From Chryseobacterium pennae (GTDB taxonomy: Bacteria > Bacteroidota > Bacteroidia > Flavobacteriales > Weeksellaceae): DNA of 64,000 nt. The translations under genes were made by a program, and so were the position numbers. Under the pieces are notes generated by a model that was not told the DNA's origin, did no database searches, and saw nothing but the letters and a program-made list of their open reading frames with translations. The stretch is from positions 30,302-94,301 of the forward strand of contig NZ_QNVT01000027.1 of assembly GCF_003385515.1 (NCBI RefSeq). The letters run 5' to 3'. Positions 9,233-18,736 of the stretch are shown one piece after another (positions within the stretch are counted from its first letter, which is position 1; every line of letters starts with the position of its first letter).

Positions 9233-11404
9233 TTATCTTCCTCCCGGAGGACAGTGTTCTTTTAAATATTTGGTAAACATTGTAGCCAGGTGCAATGATG
9301 TTCCTTCACCTTCACTGATAGAGTGAGTTCTGTTGGGATAAGACATCAGCTGAAACTGTTTGTTATATTTTACAAGTTCATTAATGTAAACTTCTGTATT
9401 CTGATAATGCACGTTATCATCACCTGTTCCGTGAACCAGTAACAGATTCCCTTTAAGGTTTTTAGCATAAGCCAGAGGAGAACCGTTTACAAAATCTTCT
9501 CTGTTTTCCTGCGGAAGTCCCATATAACGTTCCTGATAGATATTATCATAGAATAATTGATTGGCTACCGGGGCAATGGCGATTCCGGTCTGGTAAATAT
9601 CAGGATATTGTCCTAAAAGATTTAATGTGGAAGAACCACCGCCGCTCCAGCCCCAAACAGCCACTCTGGAAGTATCTATATAAGACCATTTTGCAAACAG
9701 CGCTTTAGCACCCATAGCCTGATCGCGAATATTCAGCTGTCCTATTTTACGGTAGATAGATTTTCTCCATTCACGCCCTTTAGGAGCAGGAGTTCCGCGA
9801 TTTTCAAGGGAAACATACAGATACCCGTCCTGAGCCATATCTCCAACATATAAACCATTCTTTCCTGCGTAGAAATTGTCTGTTACGGTTTGCGATCCGG
9901 GTTCACCATATACCATAAACACAATCGGGTATTTTTTATTAGGATCAAAATCTTTAGGTTTTACTACCCATCCGTCTAAGGTAACACCATCCTGTGTAGT
10001 AATCTGGAAAAATTCTGTTTTGGATCTCGCCGGATCTGCTTTTGAGACACTCTTGGCAGCTACAAGCTCTTTATGTTCCGGAAGTGATACCACAGCTCCT
10101 GCCGAACGCACATTGACACTGCTGTTGTTAAACATTGCAATTTTTCCGTTGGGAGATATTGTATATTGATTGGATCCGGTGTACGCTGCAGGAGTGATTT
10201 TTTGAGCTTTTCCGCCCTGCATACTTACTTTGTACAGATATTTCTGGGCAGCATTATCAGGGGAAGCCAAAAAGTAGATCAGCTTGTTCTGAACATCAAA
10301 AAACTCAGGTTTAATCACATCAAAAGCATCTTTTGTAATCAACGTTTCCTTACCGTTCATATCTATTTTATAAATATGTCTCCAGCCGTCTTTTTCAGAA
10401 AGCCATAAGAACTCTTTACCATTGTTGATCCAGTCCCAGCCACTTGGGTCATTGTCATTCCAGCGGGATTTGATGTCAATCCATGCTGCATCTGTTTCCG
10501 TATGAATGGTTTTACTGCTTCCGGACTGAGCGTCTGCCACTATAATTTTACTCTGATTCTGTTTTCTGTTAAGCTGTTGCAAAATAATAGATTTAGAATC
10601 CGATACCCATTCCATTCTGGGAATATAATGTTGTACCTCGTCACCTGCAATGTCTGCTTTCTTCGAAGATTTTGCAGCAAGATCATAGAACCAGATGCTG
10701 CATCCCGAAGGATTTTCACCCACTTTCGGATATTCTACAGGAACGGTAAATGAATACAGGCTGTCTGTATTATTAATCATCAGGAAGTTTTTAGTATCCC
10801 GTGCATCCAGCTTCCAGTAAGCAATTTTGCTTCCGTCCGGAGACCATCTGAAACCATCCTGAGTCCCGAACTCTTCCTCATAGGCCCAATCAAAAGTTCC
10901 GTTAATCATTCGGTCTGTACCATCATTAGTAATCTTAGTAAGCTGATTATTAGAAAGGTCTTCAATATAAATATTATGCTTAGATACATAAGCCACCTTT
11001 TTACCATCAGGAGAGAACTTTGCAAACATTAATGATGAGGTGGGCAAGCTTTTCCCAAGCTGTGTGAGCTTTTTGGTATTTTTATCAAAGATCCAATAAT
11101 CTCCACGGGTATTATCGCGCCATACTTTCTGGGTATTGGTAAAAAGCAATAAACTTTTCCCATCCGGTGAAACCTGAAAGCTCTGTACTTCTAAAGCTGT
11201 AGAGCTTCCGGAAGGAATTAATTCATTATTGCTTAAAAAAGCCTGATCTTTTCCAGGATTCAGTACGTCAATAATCCCGACACCATTTTGGGTAAATGAG
11301 TAATAAGCATTACCATCAGGAGTCCATTGCGTTTTCTGTGCTGCAAATGGTGACAAACACAGAAAATATAATGCTACAATTGTTAGTTTTTTTATCTTTT
11401 TCAT
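9233..11404 (-). CDS. S9-family dipeptidyl peptidase (DPP IV-like)
   Basis: A 723-residue secreted serine peptidase that would release Xaa-Pro-type dipeptides. A signal peptide (about 1-22, ending FAAQ) precedes a DPP IV N-terminal beta-propeller (WSPDGSKIAYWKLD, WAYEEEFGTQDGF) and an alpha/beta-hydrolase domain. The nucleophile Ser587 lies in GWSGGGS, the Asp in HGTGDDNVHYQ and the catalytic His694 in PNRTHS. The propeller motif YEEEFG carries the paired Glu that bind the peptide N-terminus. The gene lies 14 bases after an aminopeptidase P gene on the same strand. Both enzymes act on proline-containing peptides, matching the hydroxyproline operon nearby. Confidence 0.92.
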   Translation of the reverse strand: MKKIKKLTIVALYFLCLSPFAAQKTQWTPDGNAYYSFTQNGVGIIDVLNPGKDQAFLSNNELIPSGSSTALEVQSFQVSPDGKSLLLFTNTQKVWRDNTRGDYWIFDKNTKKLTQLGKSLPTSSLMFAKFSPDGKKVAYVSKHNIYIEDLSNNQLTKITNDGTDRMINGTFDWAYEEEFGTQDGFRWSPDGSKIAYWKLDARDTKNFLMINNTDSLYSFTVPVEYPKVGENPSGCSIWFYDLAAKSSKKADIAGDEVQHYIPRMEWVSDSKSIILQQLNRKQNQSKIIVADAQSGSSKTIHTETDAAWIDIKSRWNDNDPSGWDWINNGKEFLWLSEKDGWRHIYKIDMNGKETLITKDAFDVIKPEFFDVQNKLIYFLASPDNAAQKYLYKVSMQGGKAQKITPAAYTGSNQYTISPNGKIAMFNNSSVNVRSAGAVVSLPEHKELVAAKSVSKADPARSKTEFFQITTQDGVTLDGWVVKPKDFDPNKKYPIVFMVYGEPGSQTVTDNFYAGKNGLYVGDMAQDGYLYVSLENRGTPAPKGREWRKSIYRKIGQLNIRDQAMGAKALFAKWSYIDTSRVAVWGWSGGGSSTLNLLGQYPDIYQTGIAIAPVANQLFYDNIYQERYMGLPQENREDFVNGSPLAYAKNLKGNLLLVHGTGDDNVHYQNTEVYINELVKYNKQFQLMSYPNRTHSISEGEGTSLHLATMFTKYLKEHCPPGGR

Positions 11405-11418
11405 ATATAAAATCGGAA

Positions 11419-12813
11419 TTAAGCTAAATGCTCTGCTCTGTAGTTTTCAATTTCATCAACGGTTGTAATCAATCCGTTTCCAAGAAGTCTGTAACCGTGA
11501 TCTGTAATCAGGAAATCATCTTCCACACGAACTCCACCGAAGTTTCGATATTCATTTACCTTATCGTAATTAATGAATTCCGCACTTTTATTTTCGGCCT
11601 GCCAGATATCAATAAGTTCTGGAATCATATAAATGCCAGGCTCCACCGTTACTACATAACCTGATTCTAAGGCTTTTCCTAAACGTAAAGATTTAAGACC
11701 AAATGTTTGGGTATCTTTTGGTTCCTCTTCTGTGTATCCAATATACTGTTCGCCAAGATCTTCCATATCATGTACATCCAATCCCATCATATGTCCCAGT
11801 CCACATTGGAAAAACAGAGTATGAGCATTGTTTTTCACGGCTTCTTCAGGGTTCCCTTTCATCAAGCCCAAATCAACAAGTCCTTCTACCAGATATTCAG
11901 AAGCTTTCAGGTAAATATCTTTAAATTTAACTCCCGGTTTCAAAAGATTCTGAGCGTTATTGAATGAATTCAAAACCACGTCATACATTTCTTTTTGTTT
12001 TGTACTAAAGGTTCTGCTTACAGGAAATGTTCTGGTTAAGTCACCTGCATATCCCATAGCCGTTTCTGCTCCGGAATCATTCAGGAAAAGATCCCCTTCC
12101 TTCAAAGTATTAAGACGGTAATGATTATGAAGTATTCCACCGTTTATAGTTACGATCGGTGGGTAAGACATCTGGCACTCTTTATTGGCTGCAAGATATT
12201 GAATAGCGTTGGCGATCTCATATTCTTTAACACCAGGTTGAGCCATTCGCATTGCCAGTAAATGCATCTCATTGGATACATTCACAACTTCTTCGATCTG
12301 TACAATTTCCTGGGCTTCCTTTATAGAACGTTGTTTTACAACAGCTTTAATCATCTCCACAGAAGGCTGTAATTCTGCAATCTTAATCCCTAAAAGGTCC
12401 GTCAGTAAGATTTTATTGGAAGGCTGATAGGGTGGAAGATAATGTACCTTTCTACCGGATCCCTGTGCTTTTATAAGGTATTGAGAAAGCTCCACATACG
12501 GTAAAGTTTCCTGTACACCGGATTTTTGGCTTTTCTCTTTCAACGTTTCCTGTCTGCCCATCCATACAATGTCATCAATACTCAGTTCATCTCCGAAAAC
12601 AATGGTCTTATTTTCATCAATATCAATGATAGCTGCAATCTTAGGTTCCTGAATTCCGAAATAATATAGGAAAGTACTGTCCTGGCGGAAATAATAAGGA
12701 TTATGCTCAAAGTTTACAGGATTCTCTATATTTCCTAAAAACAATAGAATTCCACTCGCCACATTGCTCTGCAATACGGCTCTTCTGTCTTGATAAGTCT
12801 GTGCTGAAAACAT
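11419..12813 (-). CDS. Aminopeptidase P-family Xaa-Pro peptidase (M24B)
   Basis: A 464-residue metallopeptidase that removes an N-terminal residue before proline. An AMP_N domain (about residues 1-165) is followed by the pita-bread M24 domain. Metal ligands are seen in LNDSGAETAMGYAGDLTRTFP (two Asp), GLGHMMGLDVHD (His), TVEPGIYM (Glu) and GVRVEDDF (Glu). No signal peptide, so probably cytoplasmic. It is the first gene of a two-gene operon with the DPP gene and is divergent from the AraC regulator at 13000. Confidence 0.93.
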   Translation of the reverse strand: MFSAQTYQDRRAVLQSNVASGILLFLGNIENPVNFEHNPYYFRQDSTFLYYFGIQEPKIAAIIDIDENKTIVFGDELSIDDIVWMGRQETLKEKSQKSGVQETLPYVELSQYLIKAQGSGRKVHYLPPYQPSNKILLTDLLGIKIAELQPSVEMIKAVVKQRSIKEAQEIVQIEEVVNVSNEMHLLAMRMAQPGVKEYEIANAIQYLAANKECQMSYPPIVTINGGILHNHYRLNTLKEGDLFLNDSGAETAMGYAGDLTRTFPVSRTFSTKQKEMYDVVLNSFNNAQNLLKPGVKFKDIYLKASEYLVEGLVDLGLMKGNPEEAVKNNAHTLFFQCGLGHMMGLDVHDMEDLGEQYIGYTEEEPKDTQTFGLKSLRLGKALESGYVVTVEPGIYMIPELIDIWQAENKSAEFINYDKVNEYRNFGGVRVEDDFLITDHGYRLLGNGLITTVDEIENYRAEHLA

Positions 12814-12999
12814 ATATTATGAATACTTTTTATTTTAAAAGTTTAAAGTTACGATTTTGTACTACTTGAAGCACTTTATTCATTAAAATTATGAAGATGT
12901 AAAGTTTGTATTTTAATCTGATATTTAATGTTCATATTTTACTTAAATTCGGTAATATTTTAACCTACTCCTTCATTGGTTTTATAAAGTATTGATTAT

Positions 13000-13884
13000 A
13001 TGAAGAGCCTTCAGTTTTCAGTCCCTGCTGACACCAACAAAAGTATCCGTATTCAGGAAGATATTATGCCTAATTTCTATCCTTATTTCCATCGGCATAC
13101 AGAAACACAGATCATGTGGATCCTTAAAGGGCATGGTACTCTGGCGATAGAACAAAACCTCTTCACCTTTGAATCTGGAGATATTTTTTATCTGGGCGCC
13201 AATCAGTCTCACGTTTTCAAAGGAGATTTTAAAGAAAATGAAAAGCAAAAAGTTCATGCGATCTCTATATTCTTCGATCCTGATAAAAAAATAGCCGCCT
13301 TTTTTGATTTACCCGAATTTGAAGAGCTTAAAAATTTCATTGAACACTCAAAAGTAGGATTCCAGGTTGGTTCAAAATTAAAAGCAAGTGTAGGAGAGAG
13401 TATGGCAGCCTTACAAAAAACACAGGGAATAGAACAAATCATAGGCTTTATAAAGATTTTAAACCACTTGATGCAGAACAGACATCTGCATATCCCCCTT
13501 TCTTCAGAAAAGAATCTGCCTAATCATATTTCAGACAATGATCAGCGAATTATAGATGCCCAAAACTATATTAAAAAAAATTTCACTCAATATAAGCTTA
13601 CTCTTGATGCCATTGCAAAAGAGGCCTGCATGACTCCACAGGCATTCTGTAGATCCTTTAAAAAACGCACCCGAATTACTTATATTCAATACCTTAATGA
13701 ATTACGGGTACAAAGAGCCTGCAGATTATTAACCTCCAGCAGTATGTACAGCATTTCATCCGTTGCGTTTAACAGCGGATTCAACAGTCTTACCAACTTC
13801 AACCGAGTATTTAAATCCATCATGAAGTACTCTCCAAAAGAATATCTGAAGCATTATAAAGAGGCTACTACAGACCACGAATAA
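13000..13884 (+). CDS. AraC-family transcriptional regulator (hydroxyproline locus)
   Basis: A 294-residue regulator. The N-terminal half is a cupin-like sensor domain (HRHTETQIMWILKGHGTL, GDIFYLGANQSHVF); the C-terminal 100 residues hold two helix-turn-helix motifs (LTLDAIAKEACMTPQAFCRSFKK and the SSVAFNSGFNSLTNFNRVFK segment). It lies between the pepP-dpp operon (divergent, 186-base gap) and the hydroxyproline operon (same strand, 88 bases downstream). Control of both operons is inferred from position. Confidence 0.9.
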   Translation: MKSLQFSVPADTNKSIRIQEDIMPNFYPYFHRHTETQIMWILKGHGTLAIEQNLFTFESGDIFYLGANQSHVFKGDFKENEKQKVHAISIFFDPDKKIAAFFDLPEFEELKNFIEHSKVGFQVGSKLKASVGESMAALQKTQGIEQIIGFIKILNHLMQNRHLHIPLSSEKNLPNHISDNDQRIIDAQNYIKKNFTQYKLTLDAIAKEACMTPQAFCRSFKKRTRITYIQYLNELRVQRACRLLTSSSMYSISSVAFNSGFNSLTNFNRVFKSIMKYSPKEYLKHYKEATTDHE

Positions 13885-13972
13885 TCACATGTTAAAATAC
13901 GGTTAGAATACATTAAAATATTAACATTTACCGTTTTAAAATTCACTTAGTTTTGAATAAATATTATTTGAT

Positions 13973-14878
13973 ATGAGTACAAAACTAAACTGGGAAGGGA
14001 TTTATCCTGCTGTATTAACTCCTTTTACAAAAGAGGGAAAGATTGATTTTGAAATGTTTGCAGTCAATACAGAAGCCCAGATTAAAGCCGGACTTCACGG
14101 AATTATCCTTGCCGGAACATTAGGGGAAGCCAGTACGCTGGAAACCGAAGAAAAATTTGAACTTCTTCAATATGCTAAAAAGATTACAGCAGGCAGAATT
14201 CCCATTATCCTTAACCTTTCTGAAAATACAACCAAAAATGCTATAAAATTTGCTCAAAAAGCAAAAGAACTAGGAGCTGACGGATTAATGTTACTTCCTC
14301 CAATGCGTTACAAAGCAGACAGTCGTGAAGTGGTAGAATATTTCAAAGCCGTTGCCACTGCTACGGACCTTCCGATTCTTATCTATAATAACCCGGTAGA
14401 TTACGGAATTTATGTAACGCTTGAGATGTTTGATGAGCTTATAAAATATCCAACCATTCAAGCTGTTAAAGAATCCACAAGAGATCTGGCGAATGTAACC
14501 AGAATGATTAACCGTTTTGGAAACAGAATCAAAATTCTTGGCGGAGTAGATACCATTTGCCTTGAAACCTTACTACTTGGTGCCGATGGATTGGTAGCAG
14601 GACTTGTAGATGCTTTCCCTAATGAAACAATGGCCATGTATAACCATGTTAAAGCAGGTCAATATGATAAAGCAGTAGCCATTTACAGATGGTTTATGCC
14701 ATTATTGGAACTGGATATTCATCCTAAACTTATCCAATACATTAAACTGGCAGCCACCGCTGAAGGAATCAGTAATCCCTATGTAAGAGCTCCGCGTCTT
14801 GAAATTCAGGGCGAAGAAGCTGAAAGAATCTATAAGATTATTGAAGAGGGTAGAACCAACCGTCCAACATTAGACTAA
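13973..14878 (+). CDS. DHDPS/NAL-family lyase, probable 1-pyrroline-4-hydroxy-2-carboxylate deaminase
   Basis: A 301-residue class I aldolase-fold enzyme. The Schiff-base Lys166 lies in AVKESTRD and the catalytic Tyr138 in ILIYNNPVDYG; the GTLGEASTL loop replaces the usual substrate-binding loop. Dihydrodipicolinate synthase is an alternative by family. The neighbours (ketoglutarate-semialdehyde dehydrogenase, hydroxyproline epimerase, D-amino acid dehydrogenase) instead point to the deaminase step of 4-hydroxyproline breakdown, which yields alpha-ketoglutarate semialdehyde. First gene of the operon, 16 bases before the dehydrogenase gene. Confidence 0.87.
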   Translation: MSTKLNWEGIYPAVLTPFTKEGKIDFEMFAVNTEAQIKAGLHGIILAGTLGEASTLETEEKFELLQYAKKITAGRIPIILNLSENTTKNAIKFAQKAKELGADGLMLLPPMRYKADSREVVEYFKAVATATDLPILIYNNPVDYGIYVTLEMFDELIKYPTIQAVKESTRDLANVTRMINRFGNRIKILGGVDTICLETLLLGADGLVAGLVDAFPNETMAMYNHVKAGQYDKAVAIYRWFMPLLELDIHPKLIQYIKLAATAEGISNPYVRAPRLEIQGEEAERIYKIIEEGRTNRPTLD

Positions 14879-14894
14879 TTCCAAAACAAAAGCT

Positions 14895-16379
14895 ATGATT
14901 GAAGAAACATCAAAAGAAAATATTGAGTTAAGAATTCAGATGGCTTCCGAAGCGTACCAATTCCTGAAGAATACAACGATAAAAGAAAGAGCTGCATTGA
15001 TGAATGCTGTTGCTGATCGGATTGAGGCTTTAGGAGAAGAACTTTTAACCACCGCTCATATTGAGACTTCATTACCTCTGGCAAGACTTACCGGTGAAAA
15101 AGCCAGAACAGCAGGACAATGGAGAAGTTATGCAAAAGCGGTAGCCTCCGGAATATATACTGAAGCAAGAATTGATCTTGCTCAGCCCGAGAAGCAGAAA
15201 GGAGACCTTAGAAAGTACAGTATAGGGTTAGGCCCCGTAGTTGTTTTCGGAGCCAGTAATTTCCCGTTTGCTTTTTCCACAGCAGGAGGTGATACGGCAA
15301 GTGCAATAGGAGCAGGCTGTCCTGTTATTGTAAAAGCTCATCCGGCTCATCCTCAAACCTCTAAAATAATGGCCGATGCAATCACAAATACCATAAAAGA
15401 ATTTGGCTGGCCTGAAGGTATCTTTAGCCATATTACCGGAACATCTTATGAAACAGGTGCTTATTTAACACAGCATCAGGATATTCAGGCAGTAGCATTT
15501 ACCGGTTCATTTACTGGCGGAAAAGCTTTGTTTGATATTGCCAATCGCCGTGAAAACCCTATTCCCGTATTTGCTGAAATGGGAAGCATCAACCCCGTAT
15601 TTGCACTTAAAAACCTGATTGAAAATAAAGCAGAAGCTTTAGCTAAAGAATATGTTACTTCTTTAACATTAGGAGTAGGACAGTTTTGTACCAACCCGGG
15701 AGTATTTATCGCTGTTAAAGGAGAATCTCTGGACCGGTTTATCTCTGCTGTAAAAAATGAAATTACAGGTATTGCACCTGCTAATATGCTTCATAAAGGA
15801 ATATATGAAAACTTTGAACATCATAAAGCAAACACAATAGCCCAACCTGATATTGAAGTAATCGCTACCACAGCAATCGAAGAAGGAAAAGGAAGTGCTG
15901 CTGTTATACAAACCAATGCTCAAAGTTTCATCAATAATCCTGTACTGAGTGAAGAAGTTTTCGGTCCATTTGGTATCATTGTCACTTGTGAAAACAAAGA
16001 AGAGCTTATACAAATCGCTAAAAAACTAAAAGGACAGCTAACCATTACTGTAGCTGCTACTTCAGATGATGCCCGTGAAAATGCGGAATTGATTCATCTT
16101 TTAAAAGATAAATGTGGAAGACTGTTATTCAACGGAATGCCTACCGGAGTAGAAGTTGTGTATGCTATGCAGCATGGAGGACCTTTCCCATCTACTACAG
16201 ATTCCCGTTTTACCTCAGTAGGACCAGATGCCGTAAAACGATTTGTTCGCCCTATTTCTTTTCAGAACTGGCCGGATGAATTCTTACCGGAAGAGCTTAA
16301 GAATGAAAACCCTTTACAAATCAACAGAATTGTAGATGGAGAAGTTCATTCAGAATCATTAAAATCAGAAGTACTATGA
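14895..16379 (+). CDS. Aldehyde dehydrogenase, probable 2-ketoglutarate semialdehyde dehydrogenase
   Basis: A 494-residue NAD(P)-dependent aldehyde dehydrogenase. The Rossmann segment GPVVVFGASNFPFAFSTAGG, the general-base Glu in VFAEMGSINP and the nucleophilic Cys in GVGQFCTNPG are all present. The GASNFPFAFSTAGGDT and FCTNPG motifs match the ketoglutarate-semialdehyde group rather than betaine or succinate semialdehyde enzymes. It would oxidise the product of the upstream deaminase to 2-ketoglutarate for the TCA cycle. Its stop overlaps the next gene's start in an ATGA. Confidence 0.9.
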   Translation: MIEETSKENIELRIQMASEAYQFLKNTTIKERAALMNAVADRIEALGEELLTTAHIETSLPLARLTGEKARTAGQWRSYAKAVASGIYTEARIDLAQPEKQKGDLRKYSIGLGPVVVFGASNFPFAFSTAGGDTASAIGAGCPVIVKAHPAHPQTSKIMADAITNTIKEFGWPEGIFSHITGTSYETGAYLTQHQDIQAVAFTGSFTGGKALFDIANRRENPIPVFAEMGSINPVFALKNLIENKAEALAKEYVTSLTLGVGQFCTNPGVFIAVKGESLDRFISAVKNEITGIAPANMLHKGIYENFEHHKANTIAQPDIEVIATTAIEEGKGSAAVIQTNAQSFINNPVLSEEVFGPFGIIVTCENKEELIQIAKKLKGQLTITVAATSDDARENAELIHLLKDKCGRLLFNGMPTGVEVVYAMQHGGPFPSTTDSRFTSVGPDAVKRFVRPISFQNWPDEFLPEELKNENPLQINRIVDGEVHSESLKSEVL

Positions 16380-17374
16380 ACAGAACATTTTTTTGTATAG
16401 ATTCCCATACCTGTGGCTGTCCGGTACGTCTGGTAGCGGGAGGCGGCCCGATTTTAAAAGGAAACTCCATGATGGAGCGCAGGCTTCACTTCATGAAAGA
16501 ATATGACTGGATCCGAAAAGGTTTAATGTTTGAACCCCGTGGTCATGATATGATGAGTGGAAGCATTCTTTATCCACCTGCTGACGAAGAGAATGATATC
16601 GGAGTTTTATACATAGAAACCAGCGGCTGCCTTCCTATGTGTGGACATGGAACTATTGGAACGGTTACCATTGCCATAGAAGAAGGATTGGTTGTTCCTA
16701 AAATCCCGGGAAAACTACGCCTGGAAACACCTGCCGGGCTTATTCTCATAGATTATGTACAGGAAGGGAAAAAAGTAAAATCGGTAAAACTGACCAATGT
16801 AAAATCTTTTCTCTACGCTGAAAATCTTGAAGTGGAATGTCCAGATCTTGGACTCATAAAAGCTGATGTTGCTTACGGAGGAAACTTCTACGCCATCATT
16901 GATCCTCAGGAAAATTTCAGAGATATTTCCGACTTTACAGCAAGTCAGCTTATCTACTATGGGAAAATCATCAGAAGATTACTCAATGAAAAGTATCAAT
17001 TCATTCATCCTGAAAACGAACATATTTCCGGATTAAGCCATATTCAATGGACAGGAAATCCTACAGATCCAAAAGCCAGTGGACGAAATGCCGTATTAGT
17101 AGGTGAAAATGCTCTGGACCGTTCTCCTTGCGGAACAGGTACTTCCGCAAGAATGGCTCAATGGTATGCAAAAGGAAAGTTAAAAGAAGGGGAAGAGTTT
17201 ATCCATGAAAGCTATATAGGTTCCCAGTTTATCGGCAGAATTGAAGGAACTGCTACCGTTGATGGCAAACCCGCTATTGTTCCTTCAGTGGAAGGCTGGG
17301 CGAGAATTACCGGCTATAATCAGATTATTATTGATGATGAAGATCCGTATTGGCAAGGATTTCAGGTAATGTAA
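16376..17374 (+). CDS. 4-hydroxyproline 2-epimerase
   Basis: A 332-residue cofactor-independent epimerase of the proline racemase family. Both catalytic cysteines are present: Cys89 in GCLPMCGHGTIG and Cys252 in DRSPCGTGTSARMA. Having two Cys argues for an epimerase or racemase and against the 3-hydroxyproline dehydratases, in which one is Thr. It would convert trans-4-hydroxy-L-proline to cis-4-hydroxy-D-proline, the first step of the pathway encoded here. Translation is coupled to the dehydrogenase gene by a 4-base overlap. Confidence 0.93.
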   Translation: MNRTFFCIDSHTCGCPVRLVAGGGPILKGNSMMERRLHFMKEYDWIRKGLMFEPRGHDMMSGSILYPPADEENDIGVLYIETSGCLPMCGHGTIGTVTIAIEEGLVVPKIPGKLRLETPAGLILIDYVQEGKKVKSVKLTNVKSFLYAENLEVECPDLGLIKADVAYGGNFYAIIDPQENFRDISDFTASQLIYYGKIIRRLLNEKYQFIHPENEHISGLSHIQWTGNPTDPKASGRNAVLVGENALDRSPCGTGTSARMAQWYAKGKLKEGEEFIHESYIGSQFIGRIEGTATVDGKPAIVPSVEGWARITGYNQIIIDDEDPYWQGFQVM

Positions 17375-17388
17375 AGTTTGTAAAAAGT

Positions 17389-18654
17389 ATGACACAAAAT
17401 AAAGGCAAAGCACTTATCATAGGTGCAGGAATCGCGGGATTAAGCTCAGCCTATTATCTTTTACAAAAAGGCTGGCAGATAGAGATCCTTGAACAGAATG
17501 ATCTCAGCAACAATTGCTCTTACGGCAATGCAGGAATGATTGTACCAAGCCATTTTACCCCATTGGCTGCCCCCGGAGTTGTGGCACAGGGCATTCGTTG
17601 GATGTTTGACAGTAAAAGTCCGTTTTATGTGAAGCCTTCACTCAGTACTCAATTATTATCCTGGGGGCTGAAATTTCTGAAACATACCAATCAGAATCAT
17701 GTTGACCGCTCAGCATCTGCAATCAGAGATCTTAATCTGGAAAGCAGCAGTCTTTATAATGAAATTGCCCAAAACCCAGAATTTGATTTTGAACTGAATC
17801 AAAACGGAATTCTGATGCTGTATAAAACAGAAAAAGTAGCAGAAGAGGAGACGGAATTGGCCCATAAAGCCAGCAGTTTAGGTTTAGCTGTTGATATCCT
17901 TGATAAAAAAGGGATTCAGGAGCTGGAGCCTAATGCTCAACTGGATGTCATCGGAGGAATCAATTACAAATGTGATGGCCATATGAATCCGGTAAAACTG
18001 ATGAAGCAAATGATCTCTTATCTTAAAAATAAGGGGATTATTTTCCACACACAACATAAAGTTACAGGATATGAAATTGCAGGGAACACCATAAATGCGA
18101 TAATAGCAAATGGTAAAAAGTTTTCAGCAGACCGTTTTGTAATGACCGGAGGTTCATTTTTACCGGAACTTGCCCAAAAAGCAGGGATTAAAATTCAATT
18201 GATGCCAGGGAAAGGTTATTCTTTCATGCATACTCCTGAAAACCCAATCCATAGATTGGAGCATGCTGCTTTATTATTGGAAGCAAGAGTAGCTGTAACT
18301 CCTATGAACGGACAGATTCGTTTCGGAGGCACCATGGAGCTGGCTTCCCATCATGATAAAATTAATATGAAAAAAGTAGAAGGAATTGTCCAATCTATCC
18401 CCAAATATTTGCCGGATTTTAAGGTTAAATTACCCAAAGAATCGGAAATCTGGTTTGGTTACAGACCCTGCGCACCAGATGGACTTCCTTATCTGGGACA
18501 ATCTTCTAAACTAAAAAATCTGATTATTGCAGGTGGTGGTGGGATGATGGGATTAAGCTTAGGACCCATTTTTGGAAAAACAGTTTCTGAGCTGGCCAAT
18601 GACCAAAAGCCAACGGTTGAGATAAAGATATTCAACCCTGAAAGATTTAATTAG
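17389..18654 (+). CDS. FAD-dependent D-amino acid dehydrogenase (D-hydroxyproline oxidising)
   Basis: A 421-residue DAO/DadA-type flavoprotein. The FAD-binding motif ALIIGAGIAGLSSAYYL lies near the N-terminus and the closing motif IAGGGGMMGLSLGPIFGK near the C-terminus. The frame is open back to 17350, but ATG 17389 puts the dinucleotide fold at the normal distance. It starts 14 bases after the epimerase. In this operon it should oxidise cis-4-hydroxy-D-proline to the pyrroline that feeds the deaminase. DadA-type activity on other D-amino acids remains possible. Confidence 0.9.
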   Translation: MTQNKGKALIIGAGIAGLSSAYYLLQKGWQIEILEQNDLSNNCSYGNAGMIVPSHFTPLAAPGVVAQGIRWMFDSKSPFYVKPSLSTQLLSWGLKFLKHTNQNHVDRSASAIRDLNLESSSLYNEIAQNPEFDFELNQNGILMLYKTEKVAEEETELAHKASSLGLAVDILDKKGIQELEPNAQLDVIGGINYKCDGHMNPVKLMKQMISYLKNKGIIFHTQHKVTGYEIAGNTINAIIANGKKFSADRFVMTGGSFLPELAQKAGIKIQLMPGKGYSFMHTPENPIHRLEHAALLLEARVAVTPMNGQIRFGGTMELASHHDKINMKKVEGIVQSIPKYLPDFKVKLPKESEIWFGYRPCAPDGLPYLGQSSKLKNLIIAGGGGMMGLSLGPIFGKTVSELANDQKPTVEIKIFNPERFN

Positions 18655-18736
18655 AAAACATCACATAACACACAAAATTATGCCTAAAACAATTTGACTA
18701 TTCAAATAATTTATTAACAAACAAATCCAAAAAATC